Positions 1 to 6,896 are shown, numbered from the stretch's first letter. The stretch is 8,162 nucleotides of DNA from JACPFJ01 sp041738275 (GCA_041738275.1 JBGSQD010000035.1:1-8162); one strand, 5' to 3'. The notes: generated by a model not told the origin, from the sequence alone. Program-made: numbers and translations.

Positions 1-2330
1 GAGAAGGCCATGGCCAGACCCGCGTATTCCGGTTTGAGGGTGATGCCGTAGTGGGAAAACAGCCCGGCTGCGACCGGGATGCCGAGGATGTTGTAGAACA
101 GGGCCCAGAACAGGTTCTGCTTGACCTTGGCCAGGGTGGCCCGTCCGATCTTGATGGCGCGAACCACATCCAGCAGGTCGTCACGCATGAGGACGATGTC
201 GCCGGTTTCCTGGGCCACGTCCGTGCCGCCGCCGATGGCGATGCCGATCTCGGCCTGGGCCAGGGCAGGGGCGTCGTTGATGCCGTCGCCGACCATGCCG
301 GTAATCTGCCCTTGCTTCTGGTACTCCTTGACCACCTGCTGTTTGCGGTCCGGCAGCACCCCGGCCTCGAACATGTCAACCCCGACCTGGCGCGCCACGT
401 TCTCTGCCACGTCGGCGTGATCGCCGGTGATCATGCAGGTCCGGATCCCCATCTGCTTCAGCTCTGCGACGGCCTGTTTTGAACCGGGCTTCAGTGTGTC
501 GCTAAAGGCGGCGATACCCACCAGGGTTTTGCCGGCAGCCACGTAGATCAGGGATTTGCCTGCTCCAGCCAGATCCCTGGCCTTGTCCGCCATGGACTTC
601 AGGTTAACCTCTTCCTCCACCATCAGACGTTCATTGCCTACTGCCAGGCGGAAACCGCCGTAACTGCAGGTGATGCCGTAGCCGCCCCGTTCCTCGTAAT
701 CCGAACCCTCGCCCGGCAGGATACCTGCTTCCTCGGCGGCCTTGACGGCAGCTTGGGCCAGGGGGTGGCTGGAATGGGCCTCGGCCGTGGCCAGGCACTC
801 CAGCAGCCTTTCCGGATCAACTGTACGGGCCATCGGGACCAGATCGGTCATTGTTGGTGTACCAACCGTCAGGGTGCCGGTTTTATCCAGCAGCAGCACC
901 TGCAGTCGCGAGATGGTCTCCAGGGCGGAGCCCTTCTTTACCAGGATGCCGCGCCCCAGCGCCACGCCGCTGCCGACCATGATGGCGGTGGGAGTGGCCA
1001 GACCCATGGCGCAGGGGCAGGCGATTACCACCACGGCAATGGCAAAGCGGAAGGCGGTCAGGAAGTCGGAATGGAGGGGGAAGAACCAGATCAGGAAGGT
1101 GGCCAGAGCCAGGATGATAACGGCCGGTACGAATTTGCCTGAGACCGCGTCGGCAAATCTCTGGATGGGGGCCTTGTCCCCCTGTGCCTCGCGCACCATG
1201 CGGACGATCTGGGCCAGCAGGGTGGCCTCGCCGATGCGTGTGGCACGCACCCGCAGGACGCCGTTTTTGTTGATGGTGGCGCCGGTCACCTGGTCGCCGC
1301 TGTTCTTGATCACCGGCATGGATTCGCCGGTAACCATGGATTCGTCTACGGAACTGCTGCCATCGATAACCTCGCCGTCCACCGGGATGGTCTCGCCGGG
1401 CCGCACCAGAACCACATCATCGATCCGGATGATGGAGGCAGGCACCTCTTTTTCCCCCTCTTCCGTCACCAGTCTGGCCTTGTCGGCCTGCAGGTGCAGG
1501 AGCTTTTTGAGGGCTTCGCCTGCCTTGCCTCTGGCTCTGGCTTCCAGGTATTTGCCCAGGCGAATAAAGGCGATCAGCATGGCCGAGGTCTCGAAGAAAA
1601 CCTCCCGGTTGTGGCCAAGAAATCCGGCATAGGCCAGAAGGGAATAAAAATATGCCGCCGAGGTGCCAAGGGCGACCAGTACATCCATGTTGGTGCTGCG
1701 GTTTTTTAGTGCCGATATGGCGCCGCGGTAAAAGATCAGGCCAGCCGAAAACTGCACTGCGGTGGCCAGGATAAAATTGAGCTGCATCACGGCCCGGTTG
1801 CTGTGCATGCCCATGGTGAGCATGATCGGAAGCGAGGCAGCCAGGGAAAAGATGAACCAGTTGCGCTGGGTGCGCAGCTCATCTTCCGAGTTGTCTCCTT
1901 CACTCAGCGCCACAGGGGTGTAGCCGGCGGCATGGACCAGGGCAAAGACATTGGAGTCGGTCAGGCGCTGTGGATCATATCGTACAAAGCAGGTTTCAGC
2001 CGCGAGGTTGACAATGGCAGTGGTAATGGCTGGATTCTGGAGAAGCTTGCCCTCCAGGGTTGCGACACAGGAGGCGCAGTGCAGACCTCGCACGCTAAAG
2101 GTCATTTCGCCGGGTGGTTCGGGAATGCTGGCTCCATAGCCCAGTTCCTGGACCCGTTGCGAGATGGCTTCGCCGGATATGCTGCCTTCTTCGTAGCTCG
2201 CGGTCAGTTCTTCCATGGCAAAGTTGACCACTGCCGATGTAACGCCGGGCAGCCTGGCGATCTCTTTTTCGATTCGTGCCGCGCAACTGGCGCACGACAT
2301 CCCGGTAATTTTGAATACACTTTTACGCAT
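1..2330 (-). CDS. copA: Copper-translocating P1B-type ATPase (CopA-like), C-terminus cut by window edge
   Basis: This is an inner-membrane pump that uses ATP to export Cu(I) from the cytoplasm. The reading frame is open from ATG at 2330 to the window edge, giving 776 codons. Two N-terminal heavy-metal-binding domains carry CxxC pairs (C13/C16 in GMSCASC, C85/C88 in GLHCASC). The actuator TGES is at residues 334-337, the transmembrane CPC metal site at 438-440, and the phosphorylated Asp of DKTGT at 482. The nucleotide-binding SSHP has its His at 522, and GDGIND starts at 681. The YN motif of TM7 is visible, and the frame is cut inside the TM8 MxxSS motif, so probably only about 20-30 residues are missing. 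CPC with YN and MxxSS is the Cu(I) (P1B-1) signature. A GGAG sits about 10 nt before the start. It lies 16 bp downstream of the AI-2E-family gene, and I see no private promoter or copper-responsive operator. Ag(I) may be an additional substrate. The family call is secure and the ion is inferred. Confidence 0.96.
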   Translation of the reverse strand, partial: MRKSVFKITGMSCASCAARIEKEIARLPGVTSAVVNFAMEELTASYEEGSISGEAISQRVQELGYGASIPEPPGEMTFSVRGLHCASCVATLEGKLLQNPAITTAIVNLAAETCFVRYDPQRLTDSNVFALVHAAGYTPVALSEGDNSEDELRTQRNWFIFSLAASLPIMLTMGMHSNRAVMQLNFILATAVQFSAGLIFYRGAISALKNRSTNMDVLVALGTSAAYFYSLLAYAGFLGHNREVFFETSAMLIAFIRLGKYLEARARGKAGEALKKLLHLQADKARLVTEEGEKEVPASIIRIDDVVLVRPGETIPVDGEVIDGSSSVDESMVTGESMPVIKNSGDQVTGATINKNGVLRVRATRIGEATLLAQIVRMVREAQGDKAPIQRFADAVSGKFVPAVIILALATFLIWFFPLHSDFLTAFRFAIAVVVIACPCAMGLATPTAIMVGSGVALGRGILVKKGSALETISRLQVLLLDKTGTLTVGTPTMTDLVPMARTVDPERLLECLATAEAHSSHPLAQAAVKAAEEAGILPGEGSDYEERGGYGITCSYGGFRLAVGNERLMVEEEVNLKSMADKARDLAGAGKSLIYVAAGKTLVGIAAFSDTLKPGSKQAVAELKQMGIRTCMITGDHADVAENVARQVGVDMFEAGVLPDRKQQVVKEYQKQGQITGMVGDGINDAPALAQAEIGIAIGGGTDVAQETGDIVLMRDDLLDVVRAIKIGRATLAKVKQNLFWALFYNILGIPVAAGLFSHYGITLKPEYAGLAMAF

Positions 2331-2346
2331 GGCAGTGAAACTCCGA

Positions 2347-3405
2347 TCAGTTTCTGAAATCGCCCTTTACCGCATGTCCCCAGGTGATCTTGATGGCCGC
2401 GGCTATGGGGAGTGCCAGCATTATGCCCCAGAAACCGAGCAGTTCGCCCAACGCCATGACCATGATAATTGTTACCAGCGGGTTGAGGTTCATGGCCTCC
2501 TTGAAGACCAGCGGCTTGATGATGTACCCTTCCAGAAAGTATATCACCGCAAAGACGATGGCGGTCTGGGCAAGGGCGGCCACGGTCTGGAACTTGAACC
2601 AGGCGAAGAACAGCGCCGGCAGGATGGCGATGAACACTCCGATGAAGGGGATTATGGAAGCGATGCCGGCGAAGATGCCGCAGAAGATCGGATGGGGAAT
2701 GCCCATGAGAAAGAGCGCCACCGATGCCATTATACCCACGATGAGCGAAACGAATACCTGGCCGCGCAGAAAGCCGCCAATGCTTCTGTTGACCTCACGA
2801 CCGATGCCGAGGGCAATCTCCCGCCTGCTTTCCGGAATCCAGGAGGCAAGGGTGTCGATGATGGTCTGTTTGTAGTACAGCATGAAGAAAACCAGGATTG
2901 GCGAGAGGATGATGTTGAAGATGTTGAAAAAGATCTGTGTGCCAAAGCCATAGGCCTTCAGTCCGGCTTTTTCCACAGAGGTATCGATATTAGCCGATGC
3001 CTTGTTCAGTAACCACTCGATCTCCTCCGTGCCATAACGGTCGGGGAGTCTTGATTTCCACTCCAGGGCAATCTGGTTGATTTTCTGGATGTAAAGCGGC
3101 AGGTCGCGAATGAAGGCATTCCAGCTCATGGTGAGCTTAGGTACCATGAATGCCATGAAAAATATGGTCAGAAAGCCGAGGATGATGTACAGCAGAACCA
3201 GGGCGTAGATACGCTTCAGGCCGCGCTTTTCGGTATGGACTATAAACGGGTCCAGCAGGTAGGCTATTATCCAGGACAGGAGGAAGCAGGAGATGGTGTG
3301 CTGCAGGGCATAACCGGCTGCTGCCAGCAGCCCGAGCAACAGGATGGAAGTGATCAATAGACCGTAATCATTCCGGCCAGTGGTGCCATGGTGTCTATGT
3401 TCCAA
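2347..3405 (-). CDS. AI-2E/PerM (UPF0118) family membrane protein
   Basis: This is a polytopic inner-membrane protein of about 352 aa, the usual size for the family. Members are annotated as putative permeases (TqsA, PerM/YdiK), and a few are Na+/H+ antiporters or autoinducer-2 exporters; the substrate here cannot be told. Hydrophobic segments lie at about residues 16-34, 38-55, 67-88, 157-178, 213-236, 241-270, 275-298 and 305-340. A long soluble stretch at about 90-155 is typical. Family-like motifs are FLRGQ (212-216), the IPFIG region near 252, a proline-containing ILP at 261-263, and LGELLGFWGIMLALP near 319-333. I chose the TTG at 3405 because GGGGAGGG at 3410-3417 ends 4 nt before it. 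A longer in-frame TTG at 3423 has no comparable ribosome site. It ends 16 bp before copA, so the two are probably one transcript. Family call strong, function unknown. Confidence 0.88.
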   Translation of the reverse strand: MEHRHHGTTGRNDYGLLITSILLLGLLAAAGYALQHTISCFLLSWIIAYLLDPFIVHTEKRGLKRIYALVLLYIILGFLTIFFMAFMVPKLTMSWNAFIRDLPLYIQKINQIALEWKSRLPDRYGTEEIEWLLNKASANIDTSVEKAGLKAYGFGTQIFFNIFNIILSPILVFFMLYYKQTIIDTLASWIPESRREIALGIGREVNRSIGGFLRGQVFVSLIVGIMASVALFLMGIPHPIFCGIFAGIASIIPFIGVFIAILPALFFAWFKFQTVAALAQTAIVFAVIYFLEGYIIKPLVFKEAMNLNPLVTIIMVMALGELLGFWGIMLALPIAAAIKITWGHAVKGDFRN

Positions 3406-3541
3406 AGCGCCCTCCCCATGCAACCTGAATGCTCAAACACCAAACCACGGAACAATTTCACCAGCTTGGTCATGCTCCTCAACGTACTACCTTTGCCCGC
3501 CGGCGTCACCTCAATTCTTGGCACCTGAGCTGAAATCGGGA
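3406..3541 (-). other. Spacer between the UPF0158 and AI-2E genes
   Basis: This 136-bp gap holds no convincing promoter or intrinsic terminator. A short minus-strand reading frame (ATG 3473 to stop 3354, 39 codons) is preceded by GAGGAG and runs into the start of the permease gene in another frame. It could be a leader peptide coupling translation to the TTG-started permease, but it has no recognisable features and may be chance. Confidence 0.3.
3410..3417 (-). promoter_or_regulatory. Ribosome binding site fixing the TTG start of the AI-2E-family gene
   Basis: On the minus strand GGGGAGGG lies 4 nt before TTG at 3405-3403 (about 6 nt from the GGAG core). No ATG in the first codons has a comparable Shine-Dalgarno sequence, so this site argues for TTG 3405 over the TTG at 3423. 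Confidence 0.55.
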
Positions 3542-3997
3542 TCAGATATGCGGTGCGAACATTGAAGACGACTCTACGGTGAACAGATTATTCTCTTCAA
3601 GCCAGAATTTGACCCGACTGGCGAGGAAATCGTCCTTGATCTCCAGAAGTCGTTCGTGTTCCTCGGGGAAGAAAGAAAGGATGTCGTTGATTTTGCCGTA
3701 GGGCTTATGGCCGGTGAGTGAACCATCCAGCAAGCGTTTGAGTTCCAGGTCCTCAATGGCGCCGATGAAACCGGACATGATCTGGCGTTCAACGCTATAG
3801 TCAAAACGGGGAATCTCAAGGAATCGTTCCTGGTTGGTCTCTATCTGGCGCCAAAATTCCTCGTCTTCCAGTGCTGAAGGTACGAAGAAAATCTCGCCGG
3901 TCTGGCGGTCAAGAAAATACACCCGGTCGCTCTGGCCACTGGAAAAGGCGTCCAGCAACTCATCCCAGACAATTTTTACATCATGCTCAAGTGCCAT
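3542..3997 (-). CDS. UPF0158 family protein
   Basis: This is a soluble, acidic protein of 151 aa with no signal peptide or membrane segment. The order of motifs fits UPF0158 (Pfam PF03682). There is an early strand YFLDRQTGEIFFV (residues 27-39), then an R-F-L-E-IPR segment near 58-64 followed by a helix with M and F (IMSGFIGAIED). The end has G-KPYGKINDILS and a terminal VKFWLEENNL helix. The molecular function of the family is not established. The ATG at 3997 is preceded on the minus strand by GAGG 5 nt upstream, a good site. The gene is divergent from the LpxH-like gene across a 55-bp gap. It lies upstream, on the same strand, of the AI-2E permease and copA, but 136 bp separate it from the permease, so a shared transcript is uncertain. 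I see no terminator after it. Confidence 0.8.
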   Translation of the reverse strand: MALEHDVKIVWDELLDAFSSGQSDRVYFLDRQTGEIFFVPSALEDEEFWRQIETNQERFLEIPRFDYSVERQIMSGFIGAIEDLELKRLLDGSLTGHKPYGKINDILSFFPEEHERLLEIKDDFLASRVKFWLEENNLFTVESSSMFAPHI

Positions 3998-4052
3998 TTT
4001 TTCCTCTATTCTCCTGTTGACTTATGCCGGGAGTGGCATCACAATCCCGTTC

Positions 4053-4787
4053 ATGCGTACGATCTTTCTTGCCGATGCCCACCTGGCGACTCCGACGGAC
4101 CTTAATTACCGTTTGTTACTGCGGTTTCTCCACGAACTGGAAGGGAATACGGACACCCTTTTCATCATGGGGGATCTGTTTGATTTCTGGCTGGGTTTCC
4201 CATCACACCCATTCCGGCAGTACGATGCCGTGTTGGAAGCTTTGCTGGCGTTGACCCGCAACGGCTGCCGTCTGGTTTATTTCGAGGGCAACCACGACTT
4301 TCATCTGGGCCCCATCTTCCGCGATCGTCTGGCTGCCGAGATCCATGACGGACCAGCCATCATGACGGTACAGGGCCGGCAGCTTTATTTGTGTCACGGC
4401 GACCAGATCAATATGGCAGACCGCGGTTACCGCTTTTTGCGGCAATTATTGCGCAGCCGCCTTGTTGCCGTTGCCGTTGCCCATTTTCCGCCATCACTTG
4501 CACTGCGCATCAAGGAACGTCTTCAGCATGCCAGCCGTGCCGGTTATCAGGCCAAACTCGCTCGCTGGGATTATCGGCAGATCATCCGCTGTTTTGCCCA
4601 ATCGGTCCGGGAACAGGGGTGCAGCGGCCTGGTTACCGGACACTTCCATCTGGCCTTTCGAGAAGAGCTGAGCGGCTCACCCTTTACCATCCTCTCCCTG
4701 GGGGACTGGATGGAGCAGTTCACCTATGGTGAGATGGTGAACGGGGAGCTGTTGTTAAAGAGCTATACAGCTGTAAAACCATTTTAG
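4053..4787 (+). CDS. lpxH: UDP-2,3-diacylglucosamine diphosphatase-like calcineurin phosphoesterase (LpxH-like)
   Basis: LpxH hydrolyses UDP-2,3-diacylglucosamine to lipid X and UMP at the inner face of the inner membrane, the fourth step of lipid A synthesis. The 244-aa product matches the family length (E. coli about 240). Metal-binding motifs appear in order: DAH (D8, H10), GDLFDFW (G40, D41), GNHDF (N80, H81), HGD (H115, D117) and GHFH (H197, H199). The acidic/aromatic block after GD (FDFWLG) and the HGD are LpxH-like. Two differences from enterobacterial LpxH stand out: GNHD replaces GNRD and GHFH replaces GHTH. It may therefore be an LpxH2-type paralogue whose substrate is not the lipid A intermediate. 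The ATG at 4053 is the only start fitting the DAH motif; GGGAG about 19 nt upstream is too far to be a good ribosome site. The TAG stop is part of the repeat at 4785-4841. Confidence 0.72.
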   Translation: MRTIFLADAHLATPTDLNYRLLLRFLHELEGNTDTLFIMGDLFDFWLGFPSHPFRQYDAVLEALLALTRNGCRLVYFEGNHDFHLGPIFRDRLAAEIHDGPAIMTVQGRQLYLCHGDQINMADRGYRFLRQLLRSRLVAVAVAHFPPSLALRIKERLQHASRAGYQAKLARWDYRQIIRCFAQSVREQGCSGLVTGHFHLAFREELSGSPFTILSLGDWMEQFTYGEMVNGELLLKSYTAVKPF

Positions 4788-4841
4788 GGACGATCACTGT
4801 GATCGACCAAGGGCAGAGTGAATACAAAAGATTCGCCCCTA
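4785..4841. repeat. REP/MITE-like palindromic repeat between convergent genes, supplying both stop codons
   Basis: The element begins TAGGGACGA (4785-4793) and ends TCGCCCCTA (4833-4841), the inverse of TAGGGGCGA, so the terminal arms pair at 8 of 9 positions. Inside are a perfect palindrome CGATCACTGTGATCG (4791-4805) and an imperfect hairpin with GGGC..GTGAAT (4811-4823) against ATTCGCCC (4831-4838). Its first three bases are the TAG stop of the LpxH-like gene. Its last three are the TAG stop of the transpeptidase gene on the other strand. The form resembles degenerate copies of short GC-capped intergenic palindromes that recur in some genomes; only one copy lies in this window. It could act as a bidirectional terminator or mRNA end stabiliser, though neither side has a clear U-run. 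Confidence 0.6.
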
Positions 4842-6230
4842 CTTGCCGAAAAACTCCTGCAGCGCCTTTTCCCCAACCTGGGACGATTTGATCTTCCATT
4901 TTTCCTGATTGATTACCAGTGCAACCAGTGCGATGCGCGGATTCTGGATCGGCGCAAAGGCGGCAAACCATGAATAATATCCCTTGGGATCGGTGCCGTT
5001 GATCGACCCTGTTTTTGCGGCGATCTGCACATCCAGGCGCGGACGCCCATTCCGGTCGTGGAATGCCTTGCGGGATGTTCCGCTGGTTACGGTACTGGAG
5101 AGCATCCGGGTGAGGGATGAGGCTGTTTCGGGTGAAACGAGCTGGCGAATCTCCCTGGAGGTATGGGTCTCTATGGCGTCACCCCTGGCGTTGGTCACCT
5201 TATCGGTCAGCCCCGGGGACATCATCCGGCCGCCATTGGCGATGGCTGCCATCATCAGTGCGGCGTGCAGCGGCGAAATCTTTACTTCATGGTCGAGTCC
5301 GGCGCCCATCAGCATCAATCCGTGGGTGCTTTGGGGATCGGCGGCTTTGCTCTGTTTGGCTGGAGTACCAGGCAGCAGGTTCTGGTTGAAGCCGAATTTG
5401 TCGATGGACTCCAGCACCGAGGTCTTGCCGGCTATGTCGGCGGCTACCCTTCCGTAGACAGGGTTGATGGACTTGCCCATGGCATAGCTAACGTCCATCC
5501 GGTTGTTCTTTCCCTTGGGGCTGGCCTCCCAGTAGCGGGGATTCTCCGAATAGGAGTTGCCGCGGAATTCGACCACCGTATCCGGTGTTATCTTCCTGTT
5601 TTCCAGCGCAGCTGAAGCGGTTACGATCTTGAAGAGCGAAGCCATGGGATAGAGATCGAAGAATGCGTTTTGAGCCCACCGGGGATCGACGGAGGAGTGG
5701 GCGGTCATGGCCAGGATGCGGCCGGTGCTCGGCTCTACGGCCACGAACACGCCGTATGGCACATGGTTGGCGGCCATAAAGTCATGGACACGCTTCTGCA
5801 GATCGCACCGGATGGTGTAGAGGATGGTCTCTCCGGAGGCGTTCTGCGCGGTAAGCTCATCACCGGATTCAGTGGCGGAATCAAGCAGCTGGCATGCGGT
5901 CTGAAATCTGCTGACCGGAGGCTGCTTGGCTGCCTCCACCACTGATGTTGCCGAATCCAGTTGTGATCGAAGTACCTCTGCCAAGACCTTGGCAGCGTGG
6001 GGCGCCTTATGGAAGACGAACAGGCACACCGGCGTCAACCCCAGAACTATTGCAATGAACAAGAGAAGATGTTTTAACTGCTCACGACGTTTGCCGGTGG
6101 GGAGCCGAAACCTGCGCGCACCGCTTTCGCCGGCAGCCGTCAGTCTTCTGTTACTGGAGCTGGGTCTGGATTTGGAGAAACTGAATCCGGAGAATCGTTT
6201 TTTTCTGGTTAGATGTTTGAGGTCCTGCAT
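4839..6230 (-). CDS. Penicillin-binding transpeptidase domain protein (monofunctional)
   Basis: This is a D,D-transpeptidase that should cross-link peptidoglycan in the periplasm, anchored in the inner membrane. The 463-aa product has a long basic cytoplasmic head (about residues 1-52, rich in K, R and S) and one membrane anchor at about 54-74. A linker follows, then the transpeptidase fold. All three catalytic motifs are intact: SLFK with Ser198 and Lys201, SIN at 254-256 and KTG at 406-408. EPSTGRILAM (166-175) is typical of the start of this domain. At 463 aa it is shorter than FtsI or MrdA (about 580-630) and has no room for a full N-terminal dimerisation module or a glycosyltransferase domain. 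It is thus a short class-B-like enzyme, and the exact paralogue is unclear. The ATG at 6230 has a weak ribosome site but follows a good promoter. Its TAG stop lies in the repeat at 4785-4841. A beta-lactamase role is unlikely given the SIN/KTG layout. Confidence 0.87.
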   Translation of the reverse strand: MQDLKHLTRKKRFSGFSFSKSRPSSSNRRLTAAGESGARRFRLPTGKRREQLKHLLLFIAIVLGLTPVCLFVFHKAPHAAKVLAEVLRSQLDSATSVVEAAKQPPVSRFQTACQLLDSATESGDELTAQNASGETILYTIRCDLQKRVHDFMAANHVPYGVFVAVEPSTGRILAMTAHSSVDPRWAQNAFFDLYPMASLFKIVTASAALENRKITPDTVVEFRGNSYSENPRYWEASPKGKNNRMDVSYAMGKSINPVYGRVAADIAGKTSVLESIDKFGFNQNLLPGTPAKQSKAADPQSTHGLMLMGAGLDHEVKISPLHAALMMAAIANGGRMMSPGLTDKVTNARGDAIETHTSREIRQLVSPETASSLTRMLSSTVTSGTSRKAFHDRNGRPRLDVQIAAKTGSINGTDPKGYYSWFAAFAPIQNPRIALVALVINQEKWKIKSSQVGEKALQEFFGK

Positions 6231-6258
6231 GGCAATCCGGGAAGAATTTTATTTATTG

Positions 6259-6288
6259 ACTATACAGGTAAGGAGCAGCGGTTGTCAA
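6259..6288 (-). promoter_or_regulatory. Sigma-70-type promoter of the transpeptidase gene
   Basis: On the minus strand a perfect -35 TTGACA (6288-6283) is separated by 18 bp from TATAGT (6264-6259), 5 of 6 to the -10 consensus. Transcription would start near 6252, leaving a short leader of about 22 nt before the ATG at 6230. Confidence 0.7.
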
Positions 6289-6306
6289 TGAATGAGGGAA
6301 GGAGTT

Positions 6307-6432
6307 ATGACGCGTACAACAACCGCCGGATATGCAGTTATTTTATGGCAGCAGTGTTTTCCTCGGAAACATGCTTTTTGGCGAATAGATAATGGTTTCA
6401 AAGGTGTGTTTTTTTGCGGAGGCATGGTATAA
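6307..6432 (+). CDS. Possible small ORF of 41 aa, unrecognised
   Basis: ATG at 6307 follows a run of Shine-Dalgarno-like bases (AGGGAAGGAG, 6295-6304) and reads 41 codons to TAA at 6430-6432. The product begins MTRTTTAGYAVILWQQC and contains two Cys, several aromatic residues and a basic PRKH patch. It has no clear signal peptide or membrane helix. It lies between the transpeptidase promoter and the 102-aa membrane protein gene, on the same strand as the latter and 84 bp before it. The strong ribosome site is the only positive evidence. I do not recognise it, and it may be chance or the remnant of a longer gene. Confidence 0.3.
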   Translation: MTRTTTAGYAVILWQQCFPRKHAFWRIDNGFKGVFFCGGMV

Positions 6433-6501
6433 AAAGGTTACGCGAACAATACAAAGCACTATACACTACTCACGCAGGGGCTGATTCAGCGGTTATTCCA
6501 A

Positions 6502-6516
6502 GACAGAGGTACTGTC
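6502..6516 (+). promoter_or_regulatory. Hairpin with the ribosome binding site in its loop
   Basis: GACAG (6502-6506) and CTGTC (6512-6516) are perfect inverted repeats around a 5-nt loop AGGTA. The loop holds most of the Shine-Dalgarno GAGG, and the 3' arm abuts the ATG at 6517. In RNA this would expose or mask the ribosome site. A five-pair stem is weak, so a regulatory role is only a possibility. Confidence 0.35.
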
Positions 6517-6825
6517 ATGCGTTGGGAATTCTTGGGACTTATCTTGTTGTTACTGATGTCATACTCGCAAATTGAGATGGTTTCCTGCGCCTACATGAAA
6601 CAGAAGCACAAATACGACAGTTTTTTTTGTTTTTACGACTCTTACTCCATTTCGGATTACATAGAGATCACCAGGGCGGAAAATGGCAGGATTGGCGGCT
6701 GGTTCTGGGTGTTTGTGTTCTCCGTAATCGTGCTCGTTTTCGCTGTTGTCAACGGCATAGCCTCTGAATACGATTTTGGAACCTGCATTCGCCTGAACCA
6801 GGATGATGTCTGGCCGATTCTTTGA
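6517..6825 (+). CDS. Hypothetical small membrane protein (102 aa)
   Basis: I do not recognise this protein. It begins MRWEFLGLILLLLMSYS, a short hydrophobic N-terminus that could be an anchor or signal. A polar, Tyr/Phe-rich segment follows (about 27-58). A strong membrane helix lies at about 61-80 (GWFWVFVFSVIVLVFAVV). The last 20 residues are polar. GAGG 7 nt before the ATG supports the start. Base composition is low: positions 6601-6660 are 21/60 G+C, unlike the surrounding enzymes. An 8-T run followed by TTTTT (6620-6634) lies in the middle of the gene and is prone to slippage. It is followed after 71 bp by another membrane protein gene on the same strand. A minus-strand frame over the same bases (6909-6559) is the alternative, but it has no ribosome site or motif that I can see. 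Confidence 0.5.
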   Translation: MRWEFLGLILLLLMSYSQIEMVSCAYMKQKHKYDSFFCFYDSYSISDYIEITRAENGRIGGWFWVFVFSVIVLVFAVVNGIASEYDFGTCIRLNQDDVWPIL

Positions 6826-6896
6826 CTTCAGGACTGTTTCACGAGCCATTAAAATAAAAATCCCCAGATCTGATGATGAACACAAAGAAGGTAATA

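Noticed and set aside
742..1632. Long plus-strand open frame of 296 codons across copA
   Set aside because: It is antisense to a P-type ATPase with every catalytic motif intact in the other strand. The translation is low-complexity and Arg/Ser/Thr-rich, as expected of a shadow of GC-rich coding DNA.
2215..3012. Plus-strand frame of 265 codons across the permease gene
   Set aside because: It is antisense to the AI-2E-family protein. The product is a charged His/Asp/Glu-rich string without domains, and it spans the junction of two real minus-strand genes.
4017..4046. TTGACT ... ACAATC as a promoter for the LpxH-like gene
   Set aside because: The -10 match is poor and would put the transcription start on the ATG itself. 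The upstream TTGACT alone is not enough to call a promoter.
3834..4052. N-terminal extension of the LpxH-like protein upstream of 4053
   Set aside because: The open frame extends upstream but runs antisense through the UPF0158 gene. The metal-binding DAH motif at residues 8-10 from ATG 4053 fits the family start.
6428..6433. TATAAA as a -10 box for the membrane-protein genes
   Set aside because: No acceptable -35 lies 16-18 bp upstream, and the site falls at the end of the possible small ORF.
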